A stretch of DNA of 64,000 nucleotides, from positions 54,611 to 118,610 of the forward strand of contig JAJFKO010000067.1 of the NCBI GenBank assembly GCA_021773175.1. The letters are read 5' to 3'. Positions 56,436 to 64,000 of the stretch are shown here, piece by piece. A program made the position numbers and the translations under genes. Each line of letters opens with the position of its first letter. Position 1 is the stretch's first letter. The DNA is from Gammaproteobacteria bacterium. GTDB lineage: Bacteria > Pseudomonadota > Gammaproteobacteria > JAJFKO01. The notes beneath the pieces are model-generated. The model made no database searches, was not told where the DNA came from, and saw only the letters and a program-made list of their open reading frames with translations.

Positions 56436-58961
56436 TCATGTTCGTTTAGCTCTTTTTTTCTTCGGTTGTAAGCTAGCGGCTGTAATGGTTGCTGTAGGAG
56501 CGGCTCGTTTCCGGGCTTGTGCTTTTAGGCGCGCTGAGCAACGTAATGGCACAACTTTTTGAGATAGTCGATCACCGATTAATTCATTATGTAAAATTTT
56601 GATTGCTTGATGGTAATATGCGCCTTTGCTTGACGTAGCAAAGTCACGGTGGCTTTCTTCTGCTTGTTTAATTAGCTTGCTTAGCTCCCTATATAACGGA
56701 GTATTCAGTTGTTGAGCCTTTATTAGAGTCGATACAATATCGTTAACAAGCTCAATAATTATATCGCCAGTAATTGTTTGTCTTTTACGTAGGCAGCGTT
56801 GACCTAATCGCCACAGATCTTTTAGTGATTGCCGCTGTTGTTCATTTATTTTTAATAAAACTATATTTCCTAAGTGTACCTCGGTTTGTTCTTCTTGCAC
56901 TAATTGTCTTAAGAGCTCAACATCCATGCGCTCTGCTGCTCGAGTTCCACAGATGTCATCCTCTACTAAAGTAGTAAAGTCATAAGCTCTTTCAATGAAA
57001 GCTTTATCATGTAATCTTCCCTTCTCTTCTTCACATAGTGAATAATGATTTACGGCTGTTAGTCTACGCAATGTTCGTGAGTAACTTCTATCTGGGTTAC
57101 CCAGCCCATGAACTCTATCTCTGAATAGAGTAGGTTGTTCTGCATGAAATTTACCAGCGTATGCTTCATAGAATCTGATAGATGTATTGCAGGGAATCGT
57201 ATATGGATTTTGACTGAAATAATGAAAATTTGGTTTCACGATATCATCACGATCGTCAAAAACATCTAGATGAACGCGCGTATTTTGATTTGCAAAATAC
57301 TGCGCAAAGCCATAGGTATACGATAATTTTGGGCTATCAAAAGTATTGCTATAGTGCGAACCATGATGAAAAGTCTGTGCTGCTTCACTAGTAGGATTCG
57401 CAAAGTTATCTGCTATTGCTTTGTGGGTTGTTCCTGGGGGCACATTTTCATAAAAATCAGTAATCAACACAGGATCAAATTGTAAAGCCTCATGACCTAA
57501 TTTCATATTAACTAGCCTAACAAGTTCAGGTAATTTACTATAGGCGGTGCCATTACCGATCTCATCAGCATTATATTTTTCTATATTGTAGTCTTGACGG
57601 GCTGAATAACAGGCTAATTTAAAAACTTTATTTGGATTCCTTTGTATTGTTCGACAGATGAAACTTATTAATGCTTGATTGAAGCTACCATCACTGCGCA
57701 CAGCACAACCATCATAATCAACTAGAAAAACATGCAAACCCTCGATAGTGCTGATTTCAGTAGGACTAACCTCTTCAGTGCTTGCTTCTTCAATAAGCTT
57801 AAAAATTTCATCTTTAAATCTTATGAGTGCTTGCGGAGGTTGTTGCAAAGATTGAATGGCGTAGTCTATTGCTGCAATAACCGCATTATTTTCTTGTAGA
57901 AGGGATGGGTTAATTAATGTTTCAATCAGTTTAGCAATAACGGTACATTCATCATAATTTTCCATACGAAAGTAACGTAATGCTGAACGCCATAATTCTA
58001 ATAATAAAGAATAAAGAGAATCGCTAATATTTTTTAATGCATTTCGATCCTTTAAGCGTTGCGTAATTCTTTCATTACGAATAGTTTCCCTGTGAATCTC
58101 ATCGTTAAGGAATACGACTCTTTTAGTGCTTAAGTTATCTTCTCGAAACTGTGTGAAATCATAAGTTTCTGCTAGTTCTTCTACATACTTAAACTCTTTT
58201 TCTATACAAAAAAGATTAGCTGCATAAACGCGATCAAGGGTTCTTGCATAGTTTGTATCTCTTTCTCCTAGACCATGAAGTGTTGGATAATCAGGATATT
58301 GGATATGATCATATATACTCATACCATGTAGGTTTAAGTGAACATTACAAGGTATGTTGAGACGTTGATTTTCATAATAACGATAATTTAGGTTGAGAAT
58401 GTCGACATTTCTATCATCATAAGCGTGCACATGAACTTGGCCTTGGTGCTCAGCAAGATAATGACTAAAACCATAAGTATAAGTTAGTTTATGAGTATCT
58501 TGGACGACATAAGGGAGTTCTCCTATACATACCTGGGTTCGGTTGGCGCCCTCCATTGCGTTGGCAATAGACCGGTGTGTTGTCCCTGGAGCACTTTCCT
58601 CTATAAAGTCAGGCATCAGCACAGGATCAAAAATAAGGACTTCATTGTTGCAATCTAATACTTGCTTAAGTTCGTCATTAATTTCTTTGACGAGTTCAGG
58701 TAAAACATTATAAGCAGCACCATTAGCAAGATCTCGTAATCCCATGGCTTCAATTTCATAATCTTGCCGGCCTGAAAAGCAGATTAGCTTGAATTGGGCA
58801 TTAGGATCTTCCTGTAATGCCTGTTTGATCGTATCAATAATATGCTGTTTTAACCTTGGATTGAATGTTCCCTGAGCATCAATAGCACAACCATCATAAT
58901 CAACAAGAAAGGCATGTAAGCTTGGTGCTGTTGTATCTGCTGTTTGTGGGGCGAAAGCCAT
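56436..58961 (-). CDS. HAD-like paralogue 1, two tandem domains and a basic NLS-like tail
   Basis: This 841-residue protein has no signal peptide or membrane helix. Two homologous halves each begin with LHxFLVDYDGCA (D21, D23, C25; again at ~D413). Each continues with KLxCxSxRQDYxIE (Ser as HAD motif II), a conserved FDPVLxxDFxE with PGTTHxxIA, TYGFxxY, then an acidic VHxxxxDDR.D (motif IV-like). A GLG..D.xYxRTLxR segment and a helical region close each half. Order D.D...S...DD fits the HAD phosphohydrolase fold. The C-terminal ~30 residues are Lys/Arg/Ala-rich and contain QPKKKRAKRT, resembling a eukaryotic nuclear localisation signal. I infer a possible host-directed phosphatase-like protein; activity is unproven. 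It has its own promoter at 58992-59020. Confidence 0.8.
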   Translation of the reverse strand: MAFAPQTADTTAPSLHAFLVDYDGCAIDAQGTFNPRLKQHIIDTIKQALQEDPNAQFKLICFSGRQDYEIEAMGLRDLANGAAYNVLPELVKEINDELKQVLDCNNEVLIFDPVLMPDFIEESAPGTTHRSIANAMEGANRTQVCIGELPYVVQDTHKLTYTYGFSHYLAEHQGQVHVHAYDDRNVDILNLNYRYYENQRLNIPCNVHLNLHGMSIYDHIQYPDYPTLHGLGERDTNYARTLDRVYAANLFCIEKEFKYVEELAETYDFTQFREDNLSTKRVVFLNDEIHRETIRNERITQRLKDRNALKNISDSLYSLLLELWRSALRYFRMENYDECTVIAKLIETLINPSLLQENNAVIAAIDYAIQSLQQPPQALIRFKDEIFKLIEEASTEEVSPTEISTIEGLHVFLVDYDGCAVRSDGSFNQALISFICRTIQRNPNKVFKLACYSARQDYNIEKYNADEIGNGTAYSKLPELVRLVNMKLGHEALQFDPVLITDFYENVPPGTTHKAIADNFANPTSEAAQTFHHGSHYSNTFDSPKLSYTYGFAQYFANQNTRVHLDVFDDRDDIVKPNFHYFSQNPYTIPCNTSIRFYEAYAGKFHAEQPTLFRDRVHGLGNPDRSYSRTLRRLTAVNHYSLCEEEKGRLHDKAFIERAYDFTTLVEDDICGTRAAERMDVELLRQLVQEEQTEVHLGNIVLLKINEQQRQSLKDLWRLGQRCLRKRQTITGDIIIELVNDIVSTLIKAQQLNTPLYRELSKLIKQAEESHRDFATSSKGAYYHQAIKILHNELIGDRLSQKVVPLRCSARLKAQARKRAAPTATITAASLQPKKKRAKRT

Positions 58962-58991
58962 GAGTGAGGTCTCTAATATGTAAAAAAAACG

Positions 58992-59020
58992 ATCATATCA
59001 GGCTGGGCTTTTATTGTCCA
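58992..59020 (-). promoter_or_regulatory. Conserved promoter of HAD-like paralogue 1
   Basis: On the minus strand TGGACA, a 17-nt spacer and TATGAT form a good sigma-70-type promoter. The spacer starts ATAAAA and ends TGA. The same arrangement with near-identical sequence precedes two other genes of the cluster. Confidence 0.8.
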
Positions 59021-59043
59021 AGATTTGTTTTGATATCATACCT

Positions 59044-60468
59044 TTACGGGCCAGCCATTTTAGGTGGAAATGCTTTATTATCAATCATTTGCAAGCGTAT
59101 GCTTGGTGCTGAACGAATGTTCTGTAAAGCAATATGAACCAATTGATCGCCAATTAAACACTGCTGAATCTCATTTAATAGAGCAATAAGATCATAGTTG
59201 ATTAAATCGGGTGTGGGTTTTGCGTGTTTTATTGCGCGTTCTTGAATTGCTTTGTTTTTTTCAGTTATATAACTATGAGTATGCTGTTTTACCTCAGTAA
59301 ATACAGACTGTATCTTTCGTAAAATTGCACGTTTTTCTCTACTACGTCTTCTCAATACAACAGCTCTTTTTGATGGTGTTAAATTTGCTGGATGTAATTG
59401 AGCGAGTAAAGTTAAGAGAGTCTCTATTAGTTTATATAGTATATCCGCCAAAGTACGGTGCCCGAAGTAATAACAACGTTGCGTGATTTGCCATAATAAT
59501 TTAAGTTTTTCTCGCTGAGGTTTATTTAATCGTAACTGATTGCTTGTTTGCAGCTTATGAGTAATTGCTTCATGTTCTTTTATTCGTGCAATCCCCCGTT
59601 TTTGAAAATCAAAATGAAAACGTTGTTTGTATAAATTATGCTGTCTTAATGCCATGAATGGATAGATTTCTGGCATAGTAGAAATTTGATATATCCTATA
59701 GCCCATCTCCACGACGATTTGAAAATAATTTAGTATAGCAACTCGACGTAATGTTCGTGGAAAATTTTCATCATGTGGTCCGGAGCCTAGTACTTTATTA
59801 TAAACTTGTGGTGTATTGAGTCGATATCCTAAGTTGTAAAAATACAAAGCCGTATTAGACGGAATTTCAATGGGCTCTCTAGAAAAATGACTAGAGTTTG
59901 GATGAAGTATTTTATCATGTTGATCATCGAATATATGCATATGAACAAGGCCAGGATTCTGCGATAGATAATGACTAAAACCATATGTATAAGTTATTTT
60001 AGTATTGTCATAAACCGCAACAGGATGTCCATAATAATATTTACTACGTTCATCACTTCTATCTGGCGCAGAAAAAGCTTGTTTGATGTCTTCGTGAGTT
60101 GTACCCGGCGGTAAGTTTTCGTAGAAATCTGTTATTCGTACTGGATCAAAATGGATGGGATCTTTTTCCAGCTCAGGAATCTTTAAATTATTGAGTTGCT
60201 GATTCAGTTCTGCAACTAAACCTGGCAATTTTTCATATGCCGTGCCGGTATTGTTTCTACTCAAGGCTGATTTTTCGGTATGAAAATCTTGGCGTCGTGA
60301 AAAGCAAATTAACTTAAATTTAGCAGTTGGATTCGCTTTTACAATTTCAATTATCTTAGTGATGAGTTTTTCATAAAGATCACCTTTTTTATCAACAGCA
60401 CAGTCATCATAGTCAACTAGAAATGCATGCAGGTCTGATTCATATAATATTTTAGTGCCGAGGGCCAT
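59044..60468 (-). CDS. HAD-like paralogue 2
   Basis: A 474-residue single-domain member. D19, D21 and C23 are in LHAFLVDYDDCAVD; KLICFSRRQDF, FDPVRITDFYENLPPGTTH and YTYGFSHYL follow, then VHMHIFDDQHD as the second acidic motif. After the core (~240 residues) comes a helical region with very basic stretches (RAVVLRRRSREKRAILRK near 355-375). It starts 13 nt after the stop of paralogue 3, so it is the second gene of a two-gene operon. Confidence 0.78.
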   Translation of the reverse strand: MALGTKILYESDLHAFLVDYDDCAVDKKGDLYEKLITKIIEIVKANPTAKFKLICFSRRQDFHTEKSALSRNNTGTAYEKLPGLVAELNQQLNNLKIPELEKDPIHFDPVRITDFYENLPPGTTHEDIKQAFSAPDRSDERSKYYYGHPVAVYDNTKITYTYGFSHYLSQNPGLVHMHIFDDQHDKILHPNSSHFSREPIEIPSNTALYFYNLGYRLNTPQVYNKVLGSGPHDENFPRTLRRVAILNYFQIVVEMGYRIYQISTMPEIYPFMALRQHNLYKQRFHFDFQKRGIARIKEHEAITHKLQTSNQLRLNKPQREKLKLLWQITQRCYYFGHRTLADILYKLIETLLTLLAQLHPANLTPSKRAVVLRRRSREKRAILRKIQSVFTEVKQHTHSYITEKNKAIQERAIKHAKPTPDLINYDLIALLNEIQQCLIGDQLVHIALQNIRSAPSIRLQMIDNKAFPPKMAGP

Positions 60469-60481
60469 GAATTACTCCAAG

Positions 60482-62245
60482 TTAATTTGCCATTCTATGT
60501 TGTGACATAGGTGATTCTTCACCTCCAGCAGGTAATGCTGCTAAAGGTTCAGTGCCAGTTGTGCTTGCCGCTCTATTCATGGCTTGTATCGATAATTGAG
60601 CGCCAACAAGGGCTTTGTGTAAATTTGTAAGCATTTGCATTATATCGATACCTAATGGAAGTGTTTCTGTTGCCGCAAGTAAAGCATTAATTTCACTTTT
60701 TGCTGTGGTTATGGCTAGACTTATTTGTTTTAAATTACCTTCTGTTTGATTTGCTGCGGCTGGCGAATTACCCATGGCTAATAAATGAGATAGTTTATGT
60801 AATAACGTATAAAGGATATCGCTGATACCTGGTTGCCCACCTTTACTATAAGCGCAAGTTGCAATCCATACAGCAACGAGTATTTCCGCTTTAGCCTCAT
60901 TTAAATTAAGCTCATTAAAAGATTGATATGCAACCACTTGTATGTTGTTAAAACGCACACATAATGCTACATTTTCATGTAATTTATGTAATGCTTTTTG
61001 AAAATTAAATGTTAATTCTGTTGAGGCATCAACTTTATTTACATAGGCATGATTAATTTGCTTAATTGCAAACATACAGTTTATCTGCACTTTAATGATA
61101 AGAAAATTGATTTTGCTAACTCGCTCTGCTTGGTTTGGATCGAATAAAAGCTCGAGTAAGTCTTTTAAATGCTGGAAAAATAATTCTGCTAATCTTGTTA
61201 AACGTAGGCGTAGACAACGCAAACCTAAGCGCCAGATATCTTTTAGACTTTCTAGTAGCTCATCTCTTAACTGCAATTCAGATTTTTTCGTTTTTGCGAG
61301 TTCAATTTGTGTAAAGATCAATTCAATCAACTTAATTCTTTCAATTTTTTCTTCTAAGTTTGGAAAAATAGCCGGGTCTAAGTCATCGCTAGAAAATTCA
61401 TCTTGGCGCAAAATATCGAATGGATAAGCACGATATACTTGCCTATCCATTTGAGTGTTAATCATACCCGTTCGGAAGTATTGTAAAGTATCAACGTTAA
61501 AGCCATGCAAAATGATTAAGCGTAGTAAGGTACGACGAAAATTTGTATCACGTTTTCCAGACCCCTTTGCAGAACCATAATCTTTAAAGAGCATTTCTTT
61601 TGGGTCAGTGGAAACAAAATGCAACGTTGATTCATCTGGAAAAGCAGGATTTTTATTACCTTTTCCGTGCGTATAAAATAGTTTGTTAGGTATAATAATT
61701 GCTTTAGTTTGGTCGTCATAAACATGACATTCAACAGGGACCTCGTACTCTGCTAAATATTGGATGAAAGCATAGGTCATGAGTATTTTTGCTTTGTCGT
61801 TTGTAGCAAGTGGGCAACTGCCATTAAAAACCGTTGTATTTTCTAGAGCATTAGCGGCAAAAATATCAAGCATGTCACGATGAGTCGTACCGGGCTCTAA
61901 GTCTTCATTAAAGTCAGCGACTAGGGTCTGGTCAAATTCTAGATTGGCATCAATCTTTCTTTCAGCAAGCATTTGATTGATAATATCAACCAGCATAGGT
62001 AAGTTTTTACATGCCATATCATCAGCTTTGTAGAATTGACAAGCATGTTTTTCATTGGTAGCAGTTTGACGCTGGGAAAAGCATAGTAATTTAAACTTAC
62101 AGTCAGGGTTTCTGCGTATGATTTGTATAATAGATTTAATTAGTTGCTGATTAAATAGTTCAAACTTATTGACGGCGCAACCATCATAATCGACCAAAAA
62201 TGCGATTAATTTTTGTTCCTCTGCTTCAGGTTTGCCACCCGCCAT
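60482..62245 (-). CDS. HAD-like paralogue 3 with extended helical C terminus
   Basis: A 587-residue member. Motifs are LIAFLVDYDGCAVN (D19, D21, C23), FKLLCFSQRQ, TLVADFNEDLEPGTTHRDML, TYAFIQYLAEYE and CHVYDDQTKAI. The C-terminal ~330 residues are helical, with no recognisable domain, ending Pro/Ser-rich (EESPMSQHRMAN). It begins MAGGKPE, as does paralogue 4, and is transcribed from the conserved promoter at 62276-62304 with paralogue 2 downstream. Confidence 0.78.
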   Translation of the reverse strand: MAGGKPEAEEQKLIAFLVDYDGCAVNKFELFNQQLIKSIIQIIRRNPDCKFKLLCFSQRQTATNEKHACQFYKADDMACKNLPMLVDIINQMLAERKIDANLEFDQTLVADFNEDLEPGTTHRDMLDIFAANALENTTVFNGSCPLATNDKAKILMTYAFIQYLAEYEVPVECHVYDDQTKAIIIPNKLFYTHGKGNKNPAFPDESTLHFVSTDPKEMLFKDYGSAKGSGKRDTNFRRTLLRLIILHGFNVDTLQYFRTGMINTQMDRQVYRAYPFDILRQDEFSSDDLDPAIFPNLEEKIERIKLIELIFTQIELAKTKKSELQLRDELLESLKDIWRLGLRCLRLRLTRLAELFFQHLKDLLELLFDPNQAERVSKINFLIIKVQINCMFAIKQINHAYVNKVDASTELTFNFQKALHKLHENVALCVRFNNIQVVAYQSFNELNLNEAKAEILVAVWIATCAYSKGGQPGISDILYTLLHKLSHLLAMGNSPAAANQTEGNLKQISLAITTAKSEINALLAATETLPLGIDIMQMLTNLHKALVGAQLSIQAMNRAASTTGTEPLAALPAGGEESPMSQHRMAN

Positions 62246-62275
62246 GTGATATCTCTAATTTATGGAAAAAAAGCA

Positions 62276-62304
62276 ACCATATCAAATTGGGCGTTTACTG
62301 TCCA
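62276..62304 (-). promoter_or_regulatory. Conserved promoter of HAD-like paralogue 3 (and 2)
   Basis: TGGACA, 17 nt and TATGGT on the minus strand, closely matching the elements at 58992 and 63762. The spacer shares GTAAACGCCC...TGA with the others at most positions. It would drive both paralogues 3 and 2. Confidence 0.78.
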
Positions 62305-62334
62305 TATCAAACGTTTATGTTTTGACTATGGCAT

Positions 62335-63732
62335 TTAATAGGTTTGCTGATGTGGAGAAGCTTTATGTGGGGATTCTTGGCATGTATGTTCGGATTGGGG
62401 CGTTTCCTGTGGTGGAATCTCTTGTGGAGAGGGAATCATTGCCGTTAAAGATAGAGAATCACCGATTAATCCTGCATGTAGCTTTCGTATATCACCAACA
62501 AAGTCATAAGAAACTTTCTTGGCGGGTAAGTTTTTTTCGCTTGCGGGCGCTTCTAATGCACTATTTTCTGAATTAATAGCTTCTATACATTCTTGTTTTA
62601 CGCTTTGTATAAATTGACTGAGCCCTCCTTTAAACTCATCTAATTGATTTGAATCTATGGGTATTAATAATAAATTGACTAGGTTAACAATAAATAGAGT
62701 TAAGCATTTTGCAACTGAGACTAGACCAATCCGATAACAGCGTAATCCTAGATGCAAAATTGATTTTATCAAATCTAAAGAATCTACATTCATTGGAATA
62801 TTGCTGTTGCTGGTTTGAAAAGTGCTTAGTGTTTTTGTGGTTGACTCAATTCTACGTATCTCTGCAACATAGGTTTTGGCTTCAGGGAAAACCTCTGGGC
62901 TTAATTCTTCAGGCTCGAAACTATCTTTGCGTAAAATATCAAATGGATAAGATTCAGCATATAGAACTGTGCCATCGTCACTACAGCCAGCTCTGATTGA
63001 GCAGCCATGTAGAAAAGCCAATCGTTGCAGTGTTCTAGCAAAATTTACATCGCGCAGACCAGAACCATTTATACACTCTCCTGCTTCATCACAATGCTTA
63101 GCGACAGAGTTACAATCTACTAGTTGTATACTGACTTTAGGTAAGTCAGCTCCCTCGTTGCCTTGATATACAACATAGTTCGGTACAAGAATTCTATTTC
63201 TTTGATCGTCAAAAATATAAGTTTCAACGGGACCATCATGGCTGACAAGATAATTTGTAAAGGCATAAGTAAAAGAAATTTTTGCGGCGTCTCCGACACC
63301 TGTTGGACAGGTTTCAAAAACACTATCTTCCGCTGGTTCTGTGGCAAACGCTCTAAGTTTACTGTCATGAGTTGAGTTTGGAGCAAGATTTTCATAAAAG
63401 TCTGCTAATAAAACAGGATCAAATTCAACTTTATCTGTTTTTTTTAGTGTCGCCAATCTTGCATTAACCGCTTTAACTAAGGCTGGAAGGCCAATAGATG
63501 CTAAATGTGATGAATGAAAATAATTTTGTGCATTGTGTTCATGGAAAACGTCTTGGCGCTGAGAAAAACAGATTACTTTAAACTGTGCTCCTGTATTGGC
63601 TTGAACAATGCTGACTATTTTCTCAACAAGCAAGCTGAAAGGAAATCCATATCCATCAATTGCGCAGCTGTCGAAATCGACTAAAAATGCGATCAGCTTT
63701 TGTTTGTCTTTTTCAGGCTTACCACCAGCCAT
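62335..63732 (-). CDS. HAD-like paralogue 4
   Basis: A 465-residue member. Motifs are LIAFLVDFDSCAID (D19, D21, C23), FKVICFSQRQDV, FDPVLLADFYENLAPNSTH (PNSTH replacing PGTTH), FTYAFTNYL and VETYIFDDQRN. A GSGLRDVNFARTLQRLAF segment matches the others. The C-terminal tail is Pro/Gln/His-rich (SPHKASPHQQTY). It is a monocistronic unit with the promoter at 63762-63790, divergent from gyrB. Confidence 0.78.
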   Translation of the reverse strand: MAGGKPEKDKQKLIAFLVDFDSCAIDGYGFPFSLLVEKIVSIVQANTGAQFKVICFSQRQDVFHEHNAQNYFHSSHLASIGLPALVKAVNARLATLKKTDKVEFDPVLLADFYENLAPNSTHDSKLRAFATEPAEDSVFETCPTGVGDAAKISFTYAFTNYLVSHDGPVETYIFDDQRNRILVPNYVVYQGNEGADLPKVSIQLVDCNSVAKHCDEAGECINGSGLRDVNFARTLQRLAFLHGCSIRAGCSDDGTVLYAESYPFDILRKDSFEPEELSPEVFPEAKTYVAEIRRIESTTKTLSTFQTSNSNIPMNVDSLDLIKSILHLGLRCYRIGLVSVAKCLTLFIVNLVNLLLIPIDSNQLDEFKGGLSQFIQSVKQECIEAINSENSALEAPASEKNLPAKKVSYDFVGDIRKLHAGLIGDSLSLTAMIPSPQEIPPQETPQSEHTCQESPHKASPHQQTY

Positions 63733-63761
63733 ATTGAACCTCTACTTGTGAAGAAAATGCA

Positions 63762-63790
63762 ACCATATCAGGGTGATTTTTTATTGTCCA
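63762..63790 (-). promoter_or_regulatory. Conserved promoter of HAD-like paralogue 4
   Basis: TGGACA, a 17-nt spacer (ATAAAA...CCCTGA) and TATGGT on the minus strand, closely matching the other two cluster promoters. The AGAGG ribosome site follows before the ATG at 63730-63732. Confidence 0.78.
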
Positions 63791-63939
63791 TAGCAATGTT
63801 CTCAGTATTATCTCCAGAGCTAGTATTTCGCCTGATAATTTTTGGATAAGCTGCTGTAAAAAAAGAAAATTTAGTATCATCTTAACCATGAAAATGCTAT
63901 TATTACGCGTTTTTTGAAAGTACTGGAGCAACAAGTCTT

Positions 63940-64000
63940 ATGAGTGCAGCAACTACCTATGATTCTTCCAATATTAAGGTCTTAAAAGGCCTTGATGCCG
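63940..64000 (+). CDS. gyrB: DNA gyrase subunit B, N-terminal fragment
   Basis: The frame opens MSAATTYDSSNIKVLKGLDA at the right edge of the window. YDSSxIKVLKGLDA is the characteristic start of GyrB rather than ParE. GyrB is the ATPase subunit of gyrase and is commonly encoded near oriC. GGAG lies ~12 nt upstream. Only 20 codons are visible. Confidence 0.9.
   Translation, partial: MSAATTYDSSNIKVLKGLDA

Noticed and set aside
63719..63934. 71-codon minus-strand open frame upstream of HAD-like paralogue 4
   Set aside because: It spans the conserved promoter and the start of paralogue 4 in another frame, with no protein similarity.
1..64000. tRNA, rRNA, CRISPR arrays, complete insertion sequences, prophage
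   Set aside because: I looked for T-loop and CCA patterns, regular spacer-repeat arrays and transposase or phage genes and saw none. The repeats present are palindromes without a coding transposase. A computed scan (tRNAscan, CRISPR finder) could still find a missed tRNA.

Overview
The window looks like the replication-origin region of a low-GC, host-associated gammaproteobacterium. The housekeeping genes have gammaproteobacterial order and content (ubiE-ubiJ-ubiB, aroQ-accB-accC-prmA with fis, mnmG-rsmG-parA-parB, a gyrB start at the right edge). The accessory genes (a HAD-like paralogue cluster, a large Ig-repeat surface protein, orphan helical proteins, DsbA/DsbD sets) recall Legionellales/Coxiellaceae-type intracellular bacteria. 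A Berkiella-like lineage would fit, but that assignment is inference from content, not a database match.

Layout. 0-6 kb: start of a short-chain dehydrogenase, a POT-like transporter, transketolase, a YefM antitoxin with a frameshifted Txe toxin, and mnmE. 6-15 kb is accessory: an ATPase remnant, an orphan Gly/Pro-rich membrane protein, a 1352-residue barrel plus Ig-repeat surface protein, a second barrel protein, then thpR and a DUF2059 protein. 16-24 kb: asnS, dsbA, tsaE, amiC and the ubiE-ubiJ-ubiB operon. 24-31 kb: a nonsense-interrupted exported-protein gene, a GT-C-like membrane protein, rsmD, DUF502, a small HTH-like gene, an orphan protein with a J-domain-like HPD tail, metX-like, coq7 and lolB. 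31-37 kb: the dsbA-dsbD-aroQ-accB-accC-prmA run and fis on the minus strand. 37-41 kb: an orphan helical protein and groES-groEL under sigma32 plus CIRCE control. 41-45 kb: MFS transporter, ETHE1-like dioxygenase and a KimA-like permease.

A probable oriC (four 9-mer DnaA boxes followed by an AT-rich stretch) lies at 45.18-45.6 kb. To its right are mnmG-rsmG-parA-parB, a dipeptidase, an amino-acid permease, a redoxin, a rhodanese and an osmoprotectant ABC transporter. Next to the origin, genes point away from it on both sides.

The most striking region is 56.4-63.8 kb: four adjacent minus-strand genes encoding five copies of one HAD-like domain (motif D-[YF]-D-x-C-A near the N terminus). Three near-identical promoters with the same 17-nt spacer drive them. 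One protein carries two domains and ends in a Lys/Arg-rich, NLS-like tail. I read this as an expanded, co-regulated family, plausibly secreted effectors.

A second theme is long imperfect palindromes in intergenic DNA. One interspersed family has termini AGGACTTACG...CGTAAGTCCT and a core TACGTAATACGTGAGG. Copies sit on gene ends: one supplies the last ~17 codons of tsaE and another the stop codon of mnmG. Unrelated palindromes lie at the glpE stop and upstream of asnS. No tRNA, rRNA or CRISPR array was recognised.
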